A DNA stretch of 43,208 nucleotides from a virus. Location: the IMG/VR virus record IMGVR_UViG_3300048872_000009, positions 1 to 43,208 of that record; one strand, given 5' to 3'. The translations under genes and the position numbers were made by a program. Shown here one piece after another: positions 1 through 7,018 of this stretch. Position 1 is the first letter of the stretch, and every line of letters begins with the position of its first letter. The notes beneath the pieces were generated by a model that searched no databases, was not told where the DNA came from, and saw only the letters and a list, made by a program, of their open reading frames with translations.

Positions 1-60
1 CCCCACGTCTGCTGAAATCGTGCCGGACACACTCTAACACTCTAACAACGGAGACTAGAA

Positions 61-1095
61 ATGTTTAAGCTTGCACTGAGCACTGTTGTTATCTATGCAT
101 TATTTTTGTGTGAGTCACACAGTCAAGAGGCTGTGCAATACAATTATGTGTTCAAGTCTAGTGCACCATTCTCATCTACTGCAGGCATGACTTACCTCAA
201 AGATACAGTGTTGAAGTTGCCTGATGATGGTGGTCCGACATGCAGACTCCCTGATCCACTGAAGATCGAGCAGGTGTGGATGTGGCGTGAATATCCGGCT
301 GTTGGTTTTCCTATGAATGCGTATGGCTCAGTGTCTGTTGCTGTTGATCCAGGATCAAGGTATGGTCAGAGTGCAGACTTTCCAGCTAATCAGTTTGAGG
401 AACCATATTACCTCAAGACGATTGGATTTATGAATACGTCACCTAGAACTCCTAGAGCACAGCTAACTAATCACAGTATTGGGATTGATTATAGTAAGTC
501 AAGGGGCGATAGTCTTGTGTTTGCATATCAGGCAGTGAACCCTGGTGCAGACTTCATGATGTACATGGGTGTTGTTTGGAAGGCACCTTGTAATCCTAAT
601 CCGGCTGCTGGAGCCGTGTCGATATACCAGACTACAAACACTGGAGCAGTTGATAGTAGTGCAGGTGTGGCAATTCGTAGCATAATTCCGTCTGGTGGTG
701 TTGCTGGTACGGAAGTGCGTGTTACGATTACGTCACTTGCATCGTATATGAGTACAGGACATTTGACTATTGGTATACGAGATGGTGCTACAGCTAATAT
801 GAAAGCTATTCCAGTTGAGGCATTGTTTGGTATGCAGCCTGGGTATATACTTGCACCATTTTCACGTCAGAAGTCTAATTGGATACCACTTGTGAAGTCA
901 GCAGCAGATGAGTTGTTGATTAATGTCGATATGTTCTATATCAATCCTACAGATAACAAGTACAACTATAGCAATACAGGTAATGGGGCTTACTATAGTT
1001 ATGGCGTGCCGTCTAGTTTTTCGGCTGTGATGGGTGGTGCTGTGCAATTTATAGCAAGCAAAACTTACATTGTGAGCGAGATTGAGATACGCTGA
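61..1095 (+). CDS. Putative secreted protein, function unknown
   Basis: 344 residues. Residues 1-21 look like a Sec signal peptide: a basic Lys near the start, a hydrophobic core and a polar CESHSQ end. The rest is rich in Gly, Ser, Thr and aromatic residues and probably beta-rich, so a virion or surface role is possible, but I recognise no family. The start at 61 is supported by GGAG about 8 bases upstream. A full copy of the genome-wide palindrome (107-121) encodes the end of the signal peptide. If the molecule is circular, this is the gene just after the truncated one at the right edge. Confidence 0.8.
   Translation: MFKLALSTVVIYALFLCESHSQEAVQYNYVFKSSAPFSSTAGMTYLKDTVLKLPDDGGPTCRLPDPLKIEQVWMWREYPAVGFPMNAYGSVSVAVDPGSRYGQSADFPANQFEEPYYLKTIGFMNTSPRTPRAQLTNHSIGIDYSKSRGDSLVFAYQAVNPGADFMMYMGVVWKAPCNPNPAAGAVSIYQTTNTGAVDSSAGVAIRSIIPSGGVAGTEVRVTITSLASYMSTGHLTIGIRDGATANMKAIPVEALFGMQPGYILAPFSRQKSNWIPLVKSAADELLINVDMFYINPTDNKYNYSNTGNGAYYSYGVPSSFSAVMGGAVQFIASKTYIVSEIEIR
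107..121. promoter_or_regulatory. Palindromic site TGTGTGAGTCACACA, copy 1 of 38
   Basis: Exact 15-bp copy inside a coding region, read as Cys-Glu-Ser-His-Ser at the end of the signal peptide. Intragenic placement argues for a DNA-level role. Confidence 0.85.
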
Positions 1096-1104
1096 AAATA
1101 AGTG

Positions 1105-1133
1105 TTGACAAAGTGATAGCGTTGTGCTAGCGT
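1105..1133 (+). promoter_or_regulatory. Sigma70-type promoter, extended -10
   Basis: TTGACA at 1105-1110, a 17-base spacer ending in TGC, then TAGCGT at 1128-1133. The -10 hexamer is poor, but the first 16 bases match the promoter at 3563 except for one base, and both carry a TG extension. It would drive the small early genes from 1201. A palindromic site follows at 1172. Confidence 0.6.
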
Positions 1134-1171
1134 GGATTTTGTATGACGAAGCCGAACTGCCGCCGCATACT

Positions 1172-1186
1172 TGTTTGACTCACACA
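1172..1186. promoter_or_regulatory. Palindromic site, copy 2 (T at position 4)
   Basis: TGTTTGACTCACACA, one mismatch. It lies about 33-47 bases downstream of the predicted start of the 1105 promoter and 14 bases before the ATG at 1201, with a GGAGG in between. Confidence 0.8.
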
Positions 1187-1200
1187 ACTAGGAGGCTGCC

Positions 1201-1422
1201 ATGTTCACGAGAGAGACAATTGAGAAGGCTCTAGATGCGGGTAGGATTGAGGTATTGATGGCGACAGGGCGTTGGTGGAAGGCTCGTCGTAGTGGGATGA
1301 CAAAGACTTGGAAGACAAGACCTTATGAGTTCAGAATACCTATTAAGATGGGTTTGAGAGAACATAGCTGTATCAACCAGGATAACATGAACTCCTTGCA
1401 TATTCGGGAGATACAGTTATGA
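1201..1422 (+). CDS. Small early protein, unknown
   Basis: 73 residues, basic, Trp- and Arg-rich in the middle (GRWWKARR). A strong AGGAGG lies 5 bases before the ATG. It is the first gene after the 1105 promoter and its end overlaps the next start (ATG 1419), which suggests translational coupling. No family recognised. Confidence 0.65.
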   Translation: MFTRETIEKALDAGRIEVLMATGRWWKARRSGMTKTWKTRPYEFRIPIKMGLREHSCINQDNMNSLHIREIQL

Positions 1423-1598
1423 AAGAGTACGCGATTGAAGGGACGGCGAACTTTGATACTGGAGAGTTGGATTTTGCAGCAGAGGAGTGGTGTCCGAGTA
1501 CTGATATTGCTGCGGTGACTATCAAAAGGTTGATAGAGAAGCATCCTAAAGCAACGTCGTTTGTATTCAATGTTGTGCAGAGGGATCATACACCATGA
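1419..1598 (+). CDS. Small early protein, unknown (59 aa)
   Basis: ATG at 1419 overlaps the stop of the previous gene. The frame stays open to TGA at 1596-1598 and encodes a 59-residue acidic protein. CGGGAG lies 9 bases upstream of the start. Its TGA overlaps the ATG of the next gene (ATGA at 1595). Function unknown. Confidence 0.6.
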   Translation: MKEYAIEGTANFDTGELDFAAEEWCPSTDIAAVTIKRLIEKHPKATSFVFNVVQRDHTP

Positions 1599-1771
1599 CA
1601 CGCAAAGATTACGTGCGGATAGCAGAGCGATTGAAGCATGCTTATGCACGGTTAGAGTTCGCTGGTGAAAGACATGGAATGGATGCTGCTATTGAAGCAT
1701 TCATTGAGTTAGGTCACGAAGACAATCCCCAGTTTGATGCAGACAAATTTAGGAGTGCATGCCATGAATGA
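1595..1771 (+). CDS. Small phage protein, MTRKDY type (58 aa)
   Basis: Starts at the ATGA overlap with the preceding gene and ends at TGA 1769-1771. The beginning (MTRKDYVRIAE) and the end (NPQFDADKFRSAC) fit a small early protein common in phages of Gram-negative hosts, with no known function. Both ends overlap neighbours, so 1201-1988 reads as one coupled cluster. Confidence 0.7.
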   Translation: MTRKDYVRIAERLKHAYARLEFAGERHGMDAAIEAFIELGHEDNPQFDADKFRSACHE

Positions 1772-1988
1772 TCTAGGCAGACGTGGTGGTTGTACATTCG
1801 GACCAATCACCTTCATCGCGGGTATGTTGTTTGGGTTCATCCTTGGTATGAGCACAGTCAGTCTCGCAGATGGATATCTATTCAACGTTAAAGTAACGGC
1901 CGCAGTCAGACAGGGGAATAAGTTTGTGACTGTGACTGTATGCGAAGACCCCTTCTATTGGCGTTCTATTGGTCTGATTGAGTGCTAG
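1764..1988 (+). CDS. Small membrane protein, unknown
   Basis: 74 residues from ATG 1764, preferred over an earlier ATG at 1734 because AGGAG sits 8 bases before it and it overlaps the previous stop. One membrane segment covers about residues 13-34 (TFIAGMLFGFILGM), followed by a short external-looking domain with two Cys. Function unknown. Confidence 0.65.
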   Translation: MNDLGRRGGCTFGPITFIAGMLFGFILGMSTVSLADGYLFNVKVTAAVRQGNKFVTVTVCEDPFYWRSIGLIEC

Positions 1989-2006
1989 CTATGGGAGGCT
2001 GAACAC

Positions 2007-2249
2007 ATGCACACGTTCCTAGATCAGAAGGTGAAGAAAGAGAAGACGACACTCATTCGGATCAAGTTGAATGAGGAAGGATACACATCGACTGGTGTGT
2101 ATTATGGTGTAGGTGAGCCTCTCTATTGGTATGCTATGCCTGATGGTAAAGGTTATATAGAGGATTACATCAGGGCTAGGGATAGAGATGCTGCGAAGGC
2201 TCAGGTTGTAGCTAGGCATCCAATGAGGCGTGTTGAGTTTTATGTGTGA
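2007..2249 (+). CDS. Small early protein, unknown
   Basis: 80 residues with Tyr-rich middle and basic ends. GGGAGG lies 8 bases before the ATG. The stop TGA (2247-2249) is supplied by a copy of the palindromic site. No family recognised. Confidence 0.7.
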   Translation: MHTFLDQKVKKEKTTLIRIKLNEEGYTSTGVYYGVGEPLYWYAMPDGKGYIEDYIRARDRDAAKAQVVARHPMRRVEFYV

Positions 2250-2257
2250 GTCACACA
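2243..2257. promoter_or_regulatory. Palindromic site, copy 3 (exact)
   Basis: Exact copy. It contains the TGA stop of the 2007-2249 gene and lies 18 bases before the ATG at 2276. Confidence 0.85.
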
Positions 2258-2275
2258 ACAAAGAAAGGCTGCCAA

Positions 2276-2551
2276 ATGTCACAGATTGAAAAAGATATTC
2301 GGGCATGGTCGCGTGTTGAATTGTCGAAGTGGGCCAAAGATAGTGTTATGCGTTATGAAGTAGGTGAAGTTCATGATAGTGTTATTATGGCTAACTTGAT
2401 AGGTGATTTGTGGACTTTATCTGCTTTCCTGTTAGCAGATGCAGATTGTACTTCTCTTGAGGCTGGAATGAAGTTCGCAGAGTTCTTGGAAGGGATGAGG
2501 TTAAAGGAGCGAAAGCTACATGAACAAGATAGTCACGTATCAGAGTCCTGA
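2276..2551 (+). CDS. Small early protein, unknown
   Basis: 91 residues from ATG 2276. An in-frame GTG at 2246 lies inside the palindrome and is less likely, because AAAGG precedes 2276. Predicted mostly helical, acidic. Its end overlaps the next gene by 32 bases. Function unknown. Confidence 0.65.
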   Translation: MSQIEKDIRAWSRVELSKWAKDSVMRYEVGEVHDSVIMANLIGDLWTLSAFLLADADCTSLEAGMKFAEFLEGMRLKERKLHEQDSHVSES

Positions 2552-2954
2552 GTATTATGAGTTGCTTGCACTTGGTTGGGTTATCTTGTCTCAAGTCAGT
2601 GCGAGTTGTGTGCAGATGTGTCATGAAGGAACGCAATACACAGATAGGGGAGGCATGCCTAGAACAAATGCTGATCCTGATTTGTGGTTGCCTTATTGGG
2701 GAGGTAGAACCGTGCCATTACCTGTAACTGATCCAACTGATCCTGGTTGGGTAGAGAGATCGTCTACAGTGTATACTGTAAATCATGGGGTGTTTCTAGC
2801 AGGTGATGTTATTCACTTGTTTGAGAATGTTGCTGGTCCTCAGCATGGATTGGTAACGATTACGAGAGGAGCAGTAGAGATATATTCGCATATCTATGGT
2901 ACGTATGCTGGTGCGATTATAGGATATCACTTTAGGTTTGGAGTTGGGCCATGA
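2520..2954 (+). CDS. Early protein, unknown
   Basis: 144 residues. AGGAG lies about 10 bases before the ATG, inside the end of the previous gene. The sequence has many aromatic residues and Pro-Gly turns (LWLPYWGG, PLPVTDPTDPGW) and looks like a compact beta protein. No family recognised. Confidence 0.7.
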   Translation: MNKIVTYQSPEYYELLALGWVILSQVSASCVQMCHEGTQYTDRGGMPRTNADPDLWLPYWGGRTVPLPVTDPTDPGWVERSSTVYTVNHGVFLAGDVIHLFENVAGPQHGLVTITRGAVEIYSHIYGTYAGAIIGYHFRFGVGP

Positions 2955-3316
2955 GAGACAATCGAAAACGACGAGCCGCATACGCTAGGAAGCGACAGCT
3001 TTATGAACAGTTACGTCTCCAGGCTGATATCTTGTGTGACTCACACGACGAGAGGAAAGAGGCAATCATCCTCAGTCGTATGACGCATATCATCTTAGGG
3101 ATGACTTCGGCTAGGAGGTTGAACAATGTCACACGTCAAGCCCTCGCGGATCATTTTGTGGACTGCGCGCAACCAGGGGAACCGACCATTGAACTCGGGG
3201 GTCCGTATGACAGGAACTCGCTATACCTTAACGGGAGCTTCCGTGTCGATGACTTGGCTAAGCGAGTCGTCTGGACTCAATCAAGAACAGATACAACTAT
3301 TGAAAACACATACTGA
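2951..3316 (+). CDS. Early protein, unknown, overlaps a second frame
   Basis: 121 residues starting at the ATGA overlap with the previous stop. The first 50 residues are Arg/Lys-rich and helical (RKRRAAYARKRQ). A palindrome copy at 3033 is read through as CDSH. From 3126 the same DNA is open in another frame with a strong ribosome site. I cannot decide whether this frame ends in function before 3316 or both are used. Confidence 0.55.
   Translation: MRDNRKRRAAYARKRQLYEQLRLQADILCDSHDERKEAIILSRMTHIILGMTSARRLNNVTRQALADHFVDCAQPGEPTIELGGPYDRNSLYLNGSFRVDDLAKRVVWTQSRTDTTIENTY
3033..3047. promoter_or_regulatory. Palindromic site, copy 4 (last base G)
   Basis: TGTGTGACTCACACG inside the 2951-3316 coding region, one mismatch at the outermost base. 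Confidence 0.75.
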
Positions 3317-3332
3317 GAGGAGGCAGAAATGA
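3126..3332 (+). CDS. Overlapping small protein, possible helix-turn-helix
   Basis: 68 residues in a different frame from the 2951 gene, overlapping it by about 190 bases. For it: AGGAGG 7 bases before the ATG, and an ATGA overlap with the next gene at 3329. The C-terminal part (SMTWLSESSGLNQEQIQLL) looks like an amphipathic helix pair and could bind DNA. Against it: the other frame also has sensible codons. Function unknown. Confidence 0.5.
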   Translation: MSHVKPSRIILWTARNQGNRPLNSGVRMTGTRYTLTGASVSMTWLSESSGLNQEQIQLLKTHTERRQK

Positions 3333-3559
3333 GCGAGGAAATGTTTAACGTGTGTCAGTTCTTTGAGGATGGTCAGTATGAGTATGTACGTCGTCATGTG
3401 AGTGCTGCGACTGCAATGCAAGCATTCAGACATTATTCGCAAAGCGTTGCAGCGAAGGCTGGATTAGTTCAGCGTGTTATTATTACTGATGGTGGTGATT
3501 GTACAAACGCGGAGTGGAAATTTGGCGAAGGAATTGTGTTCCCGAAGCCTGAAAAATAG
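3329..3559 (+). CDS. Small early protein, unknown
   Basis: 76 residues, with GAGGAGG about 7 bases upstream of the ATG. The opening (FNVCQFFEDGQYEYVRR) and AATAMQAFRHY fit small phage proteins that accept a host or phage sequence, but I recognise no family. It ends just before the 3563 promoter. Confidence 0.7.
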   Translation: MSEEMFNVCQFFEDGQYEYVRRHVSAATAMQAFRHYSQSVAAKAGLVQRVIITDGGDCTNAEWKFGEGIVFPKPEK

Positions 3560-3562
3560 CAC

Positions 3563-3591
3563 TTGACAAAGTGTTAGCACTGTGATATAAC
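3563..3591 (+). promoter_or_regulatory. Sigma70-type promoter, extended -10
   Basis: TTGACA at 3563-3568, 17-base spacer ending in TGA, TATAAC at 3586-3591. It is near consensus and shares its first 16 bases with the 1105 promoter apart from one base. It probably starts transcription near 3598 for the gene at 3619. Confidence 0.75.
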
Positions 3592-3618
3592 TTTGCTATC
3601 AACACAACAGAGGCTGCC

Positions 3619-3894
3619 ATGACTGACCAGACCCTGCGCATGACCGATAATCGTAAGCCGATTTATAGTAAAGACCACGAAGACAAGCGCGTGATTAGCA
3701 TACCAAATGGTTTGTGGACTCCGCAACGTCGTGTGAGTCACACACCTGGACACGATGCTTATACAGATCGTACTGGTCTAAAGCCAGTGTTCCATCCTCA
3801 TTTTGATCCGTGGCAGGATATCCATATGCCATGCGATCGGCTTCACGCTATGTCAACAGCGTTTGGGCCTAAAGCCGCTTCACAGATTGTGTGA
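3619..3894 (+). CDS. Small early protein, unknown
   Basis: 91 residues, His- and Pro-rich in the C-terminal half (HPHFDPWQDIHMP). GAGG lies 6 bases before the ATG, directly downstream of a strong promoter. It carries one internal palindrome (3730) and its TGA stop lies in a second (3888). A terminator-like hairpin follows, so this may be a single-gene unit. Function unknown. Confidence 0.7.
   Translation: MTDQTLRMTDNRKPIYSKDHEDKRVISIPNGLWTPQRRVSHTPGHDAYTDRTGLKPVFHPHFDPWQDIHMPCDRLHAMSTAFGPKAASQIV
3730..3744. promoter_or_regulatory. Palindromic site, copy 5 (first base C)
   Basis: CGTGTGAGTCACACA inside the 3619-3894 coding region, read as Arg-Val-Ser-His-Thr. Confidence 0.75.
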
Positions 3895-3902
3895 GTCACA
3901 CA
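3888..3902. promoter_or_regulatory. Palindromic site, copy 6 (exact)
   Basis: Exact copy containing the TGA stop of the 3619 gene. Only 158 bases from copy 5. Confidence 0.85.
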
Positions 3903-3924
3903 ACACCCCACGTGGTTCACACAT

Positions 3925-3966
3925 GGGGGATGGTTTCGGTCGCGCGTAGCCATCCCCCGCCTTTCA
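3925..3966 (+). terminator. Probable intrinsic terminator with competing hairpin
   Basis: GGGGGATGG (3925-3933) pairs with CCATCCCCC (3950-3958), followed by GCCTTTC. The U-tract is weak. CCCCA at 3906-3910 can instead pair with TGGGG at 3924-3928, which would break the larger stem. Confidence 0.6.
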
Positions 3967-3985
3967 TTCAACGAGGAGAAGTCAG

Positions 3986-4426
3986 ATGTTAGCTCGTACA
4001 CCGATGAAGACTAATGTTGAGTTGAACTTGACTGAGAAGCTCTATAATGGGCTAGTTATGTTACTTGGATTGTTGAAAGATGATAAGGTTCCTGGGTGTG
4101 TCCGTATGGATATAACTTTTGAGCGTAGTGCGTGTGGGACTGAGGGGTGCATTTTGGGTTGGGGAGCATTGTTAGGTGGGCTTAAGATGAATGACTCGGG
4201 GTCTATTGAAGAGGAGATTGTTCTCAGTGACGATAATGACTGTACCAGTGCATTATTCATGCCTTATCATTGGGGTCATAACCTCCATACACAGCCAGAG
4301 ATTTTACATGCACTAGAGACATACCTTTATACAGGAACGCCTGAATGGCCTTGTGAGTCTGAGATCTATCGTCGTATATACAAGCTGAGAGGAGAAGCCA
4401 ATGACAATCCCATTTACAGAAGTTAA
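3986..4426 (+). CDS. Early protein with C-x4-C-x2-GWG motif, unknown
   Basis: 146 residues. GAGGAG lies 9 bases before the ATG. The central CGTEGCILGWGALLGG resembles the Cys-Gly-Cys-GW segment of a group of phage proteins of unknown role. Acidic second half. The end overlaps the next gene by 26 bases. Confidence 0.7.
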   Translation: MLARTPMKTNVELNLTEKLYNGLVMLLGLLKDDKVPGCVRMDITFERSACGTEGCILGWGALLGGLKMNDSGSIEEEIVLSDDNDCTSALFMPYHWGHNLHTQPEILHALETYLYTGTPEWPCESEIYRRIYKLRGEANDNPIYRS

Positions 4427-4628
4427 GGCTGGTGACTATTTGGTATCTGATGGGAGCTTCGACTGTATCAAAACGGGTGAGGCTCTTGAAGTGTTTCAGC
4501 ATAAGGAATGGTTAACGCTGTGTGTTAGGTGTTCCGTTGGTGCTCATGTTTTGAAGGATGATGAGCATGGGCTTCTTACGCATTTTAGTCTCATAGACAA
4601 GCCTGAGCCTAGGAAGACAAAGTTCTAG
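4401..4628 (+). CDS. Small early protein, unknown
   Basis: 75 residues, compact and beta-like (FTEVKAGDYLVSDGSFDCI), a pattern seen in small SH3-like phage proteins, without a clear match. AGAGGAG lies 8 bases upstream. The TAG stop donates the first bases of the palindrome at 4627. Confidence 0.7.
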   Translation: MTIPFTEVKAGDYLVSDGSFDCIKTGEALEVFQHKEWLTLCVRCSVGAHVLKDDEHGLLTHFSLIDKPEPRKTKF

Positions 4629-4641
4629 TGTGAGTCACACA
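4627..4641. promoter_or_regulatory. Palindromic site, copy 7 (first base A)
   Basis: AGTGTGAGTCACACA. The deviating first base is the A of the TAG stop of the preceding gene. 24 bases before ATG 4666. Confidence 0.8.
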
Positions 4642-4665
4642 ACTTCAAACAAACGGAGACAGGCG

Positions 4666-5274
4666 ATGATTAATCCTACAGATGCAGCCTTGAAGGCAGT
4701 TCATGATGCGTTACAACACCGTGATGAAGAGATGAATGAGGGTATGGGTGTGCCTTCATATGTTGATGCGCCTGGCTCTCCTGTAAGAGATGAAACTCCG
4801 TCATGGGGTGAAGAAGCAGCTGCGAGTATTCTTAGGATGGCTGGTGATCGTGCAGATTACGTCAGTCGTTTTGGTCAGGATGTAGTCAAGCGTGCTGAGG
4901 CGTGGAAGAAGGTAGCAGATCAGCTTGCTGATGATATTCGTGCGACTGCTGAGAAGGAAGCTGAGGCTGTTAGACGTGAGACTGCTCGTATGCATAAGGC
5001 AGGTATGCGTATTGAAGTAGCGATGAGAGAGTTTAGTCCTGAACCGGAGAAGTACAATGGCAGAGATCGGAGAACCAGTGAGGCGTCGGGTAGTAATTCC
5101 CCAGACGGTGCCGAGCGAGAACCCATACCAGGAACCACCAAAGCCAGAGCACATGCCTCCATTGACCGTACCGGAGAGCGTTCCACAGAAGGTGGAGTAG
5201 ACCCTGTACCTGAGTTCTTACAGAAGGGTCCAGCAATTCCAAGTGGGCAGTTCAAACCCAGAGGCTTCGCATAA
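4666..5274 (+). CDS. Early protein, helical, unknown
   Basis: 202 residues from ATG 4666, with CGGAG 9 bases upstream. An upstream in-frame GTG at 4630 lies inside a palindrome copy and is unlikely. Residues about 55-125 are strongly helical and charged (coiled-coil-like). The last 25 residues look natural (PEFLQKGPAIPSGQF), but residues about 131-178 coincide with a well-formed ORF in another frame (5057-5200). Confidence 0.65.
   Translation: MINPTDAALKAVHDALQHRDEEMNEGMGVPSYVDAPGSPVRDETPSWGEEAAASILRMAGDRADYVSRFGQDVVKRAEAWKKVADQLADDIRATAEKEAEAVRRETARMHKAGMRIEVAMREFSPEPEKYNGRDRRTSEASGSNSPDGAEREPIPGTTKARAHASIDRTGERSTEGGVDPVPEFLQKGPAIPSGQFKPRGFA
5057..5200 (+). CDS. Nested 47-aa Pro/Glu-rich protein (MAEIGEPVRRR)
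   Basis: Entirely inside the 4666-5274 gene in a different frame. ATG 5057 has GGAG 7 bases upstream and the frame ends at TAG 5198-5200. The product starts IGEPVRRRVVIP and continues with repeated PEP/PxP elements. That composition is typical of a tiny protein encoded by many phages and alphaproteobacteria, and is unlikely by chance. Function unknown. Confidence 0.6.
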   Translation: MAEIGEPVRRRVVIPQTVPSENPYQEPPKPEHMPPLTVPESVPQKVE

Positions 5275-5276
5275 CT

Positions 5277-5291
5277 TGTGTGACTCACACA
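5277..5291. promoter_or_regulatory. Palindromic site, copy 8 (exact)
   Basis: Exact copy with C centre, between TAA of the 4666 gene and the SD of the 5308 gene, 16 bases before the ATG. Confidence 0.85.
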
Positions 5292-5307
5292 AACAGAGGG
5301 CTGCCAG

Positions 5308-5727
5308 ATGAGCTACATGACTGATATCGTGAAGGCTTTGTCGAAGCTTGGTATGAACGGCACAGCTAATCCTGATGAGAAGCATAACCAAGGGAGGTTG
5401 CTCGGTGAAGCATATCTCTGGGATACGGTTGAGAAGTATGCAAAGGGCAAATCAGAAGCGGCATGGAAGGCTCTTGAAAAGGAAGGCATTGCCCCGAAGA
5501 AGGATGAGGTTGAAGCGAGTTCAGAGCAAGAGTTTGGGTTCTCGCCTAGTTTCGTGGGAACTGTCAAGGCTTCGAAACCTGTCTCGAAGTTTGATCCTCA
5601 AACATTTGCTGAGAGGTTGAGTAAGTCAAAATATAAAGTTCCAGTCAGTTACACGAAAGAGGCACTAGACGACGCTAAGGTGGAGGGTAATCCGAAGGTG
5701 TCGTACAATATTATTGAGAGGAGCTAG
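5308..5727 (+). CDS. Early protein, unknown
   Basis: 139 residues, Lys- and Ala-rich. GAGGG lies 8 bases before the ATG. The N-terminal half is helical; the C-terminal part (FDPQTFAERLSKSKYKVP) looks soluble. No family recognised. Followed two bases later by the next gene. Confidence 0.7.
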   Translation: MSYMTDIVKALSKLGMNGTANPDEKHNQGRLLGEAYLWDTVEKYAKGKSEAAWKALEKEGIAPKKDEVEASSEQEFGFSPSFVGTVKASKPVSKFDPQTFAERLSKSKYKVPVSYTKEALDDAKVEGNPKVSYNIIERS

Positions 5728-5729
5728 CT

Positions 5730-5963
5730 ATGCCTAGCTCCAGTCAAAGGCAACATGATCTGATGAACAAATGGTTTGGCTCTATTGATATCTGCGGGCC
5801 ATTGGACCTTCTGCTGTCTCATGGGTTCATAGAGAAGGGTGGATGGATCACACCGCCAGTACCAGCACATAATGTATCTGAGATTGAGAGTGAGTGTCTT
5901 GATTTTCTATTCTACGAATGGGACTTCTGTTATGGCCAATCTCGTCCTACAACCAACGCTTGA
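5730..5963 (+). CDS. Small early protein, unknown
   Basis: 77 residues. GAGAGGAG lies about 10 bases upstream of the ATG. LLLSHGFIEKGGWITPP and the aromatic end FLFYEWDFCYG look like a real folded protein. It overlaps the next start by 32 bases. Function unknown. Confidence 0.65.
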   Translation: MPSSSQRQHDLMNKWFGSIDICGPLDLLLSHGFIEKGGWITPPVPAHNVSEIESECLDFLFYEWDFCYGQSRPTTNA

Positions 5964-6231
5964 AGACCTGACGATTGAGGAGCTTGAGGCTCACATAGAA
6001 GGAGTCAGGGCTCGTCGTATTGTTGCAGCTATGGAGTATGTAGCTGGTGAGGCGATCAAGCTTGAGGTTGAAAAGGATAAGATGCATCGCAAACTCAAGG
6101 AACATTATGTGATGCTGGCAAAGGAACTGGATCGCTGTGAGCGTGCGATATACAAATGTGAAGAGCGTGTAGTTGTGATCCAGCAGTTGAAGGATGAGAT
6201 AGGTGTGATGGAAGATTACGAAACTGAGTAG
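5932..6231 (+). CDS. Coiled-coil early protein, unknown
   Basis: 99 residues from ATG 5932, chosen because upstream codons of this frame (from 5839) are out-of-frame shadow of the 5730 gene. Long charged helices from about residue 10 to 95 (EELEAHIEGVRARRIV) predict a coiled coil. The SD is weak (GGGA), so translation may be coupled to the upstream gene. Confidence 0.65.
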   Translation: MANLVLQPTLEDLTIEELEAHIEGVRARRIVAAMEYVAGEAIKLEVEKDKMHRKLKEHYVMLAKELDRCERAIYKCEERVVVIQQLKDEIGVMEDYETE

Positions 6232-6232
6232 T

Positions 6233-6247
6233 TGTGTGACTCACACA
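6233..6247. promoter_or_regulatory. Palindromic site, copy 9 (exact)
   Basis: Exact copy, C centre, directly after the TAG of the 5932 gene and 38 bases before ATG 6286. Confidence 0.85.
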
Positions 6248-6285
6248 AACTTATCCCGGGATGATAGATCAAACAGGAGGTAGAG

Positions 6286-6558
6286 ATGCAGTTCAATGAG
6301 TTCAAGCGTAGACTGAATGATGCTCACCTGAGTCCGCAGGCTGAGTATCTTCTCACGCATATGTTCGAAGTACAAGTACAGTTCAGCAAGGATATGAACA
6401 CACAGAGTTCCTTGATCCTTGAGTTGGCAAATGCGGTTGGGAAGTTCATACAACTTAATCAGGCGATGGAAGACAAGATGCGTCAGGTACTTGGGCTTGG
6501 TAAGGAAGATGGTATCGATGTTCAGTCAGTTGCCAACGATCCTGAGCAGGAGCATTAG
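6286..6558 (+). CDS. Small helical early protein, unknown
   Basis: 90 residues. AGGAGG lies 6 bases before the ATG. Almost all helical (LSPQAEYLLTHMFEVQVQF), ending acidic. No family recognised. Confidence 0.7.
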   Translation: MQFNEFKRRLNDAHLSPQAEYLLTHMFEVQVQFSKDMNTQSSLILELANAVGKFIQLNQAMEDKMRQVLGLGKEDGIDVQSVANDPEQEH

Positions 6559-6560
6559 CC

Positions 6561-6752
6561 ATGACTACTCTTAGCACAAATGCAGAGCAGTTTTATCTAA
6601 TTGAGATACCTGACGCTGCTCATGAGAGTTGGTGGGTAGTTGGTATCTTTGATAGTTCTGAGATTGCAGTACAGGCATTCACACAACGCAAAGGTAGGAA
6701 AGACTCTGTTCGCTTAGTTAAGTGTGAAGTCATCATGGAGTATCAGAGATGA
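6561..6752 (+). CDS. Small early protein, unknown
   Basis: 63 residues, starting 2 bases after the previous stop, with AGGAG upstream. Contains WWVVGIFDSSEIAVQAF, consistent with a small alpha-beta fold. Stop overlaps the next ATG (ATGA at 6749). Confidence 0.65.
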   Translation: MTTLSTNAEQFYLIEIPDAAHESWWVVGIFDSSEIAVQAFTQRKGRKDSVRLVKCEVIMEYQR

Positions 6753-7018
6753 AGCTCAACGAGACGCAACTCAAAGAGGCTACGAAGCTTCTTAAGCGTA
6801 TAGTCGTTATGACTAAGAAGATTGATCCTGATGTGGTTGCGTCTGCAGTAGTGGGTATGAGTGCTCGTATGTGTTTTGTTGCTGCTTCTGGTGATATGAA
6901 GAGTGCGCTTGAGTATGCAGGCAATTTGCATTTGGATACACAGACTATGGTGTTCAATTTGAAGGCTGCACATGATATCGAGTTAGAGCAGAAGGCCAAA
7001 CGACATGAAACAAACTAG
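6749..7018 (+). CDS. Small helical early protein, unknown
   Basis: 89 residues starting at the ATGA overlap, preceded by a GGAG 11 bases upstream. Mostly helical with hydrophobic segment VVASAVVGMSARMCFVAAS in the centre. The end overlaps the next start at 7005. Function unknown. Confidence 0.65.
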   Translation: MKLNETQLKEATKLLKRIVVMTKKIDPDVVASAVVGMSARMCFVAASGDMKSALEYAGNLHLDTQTMVFNLKAAHDIELEQKAKRHETN

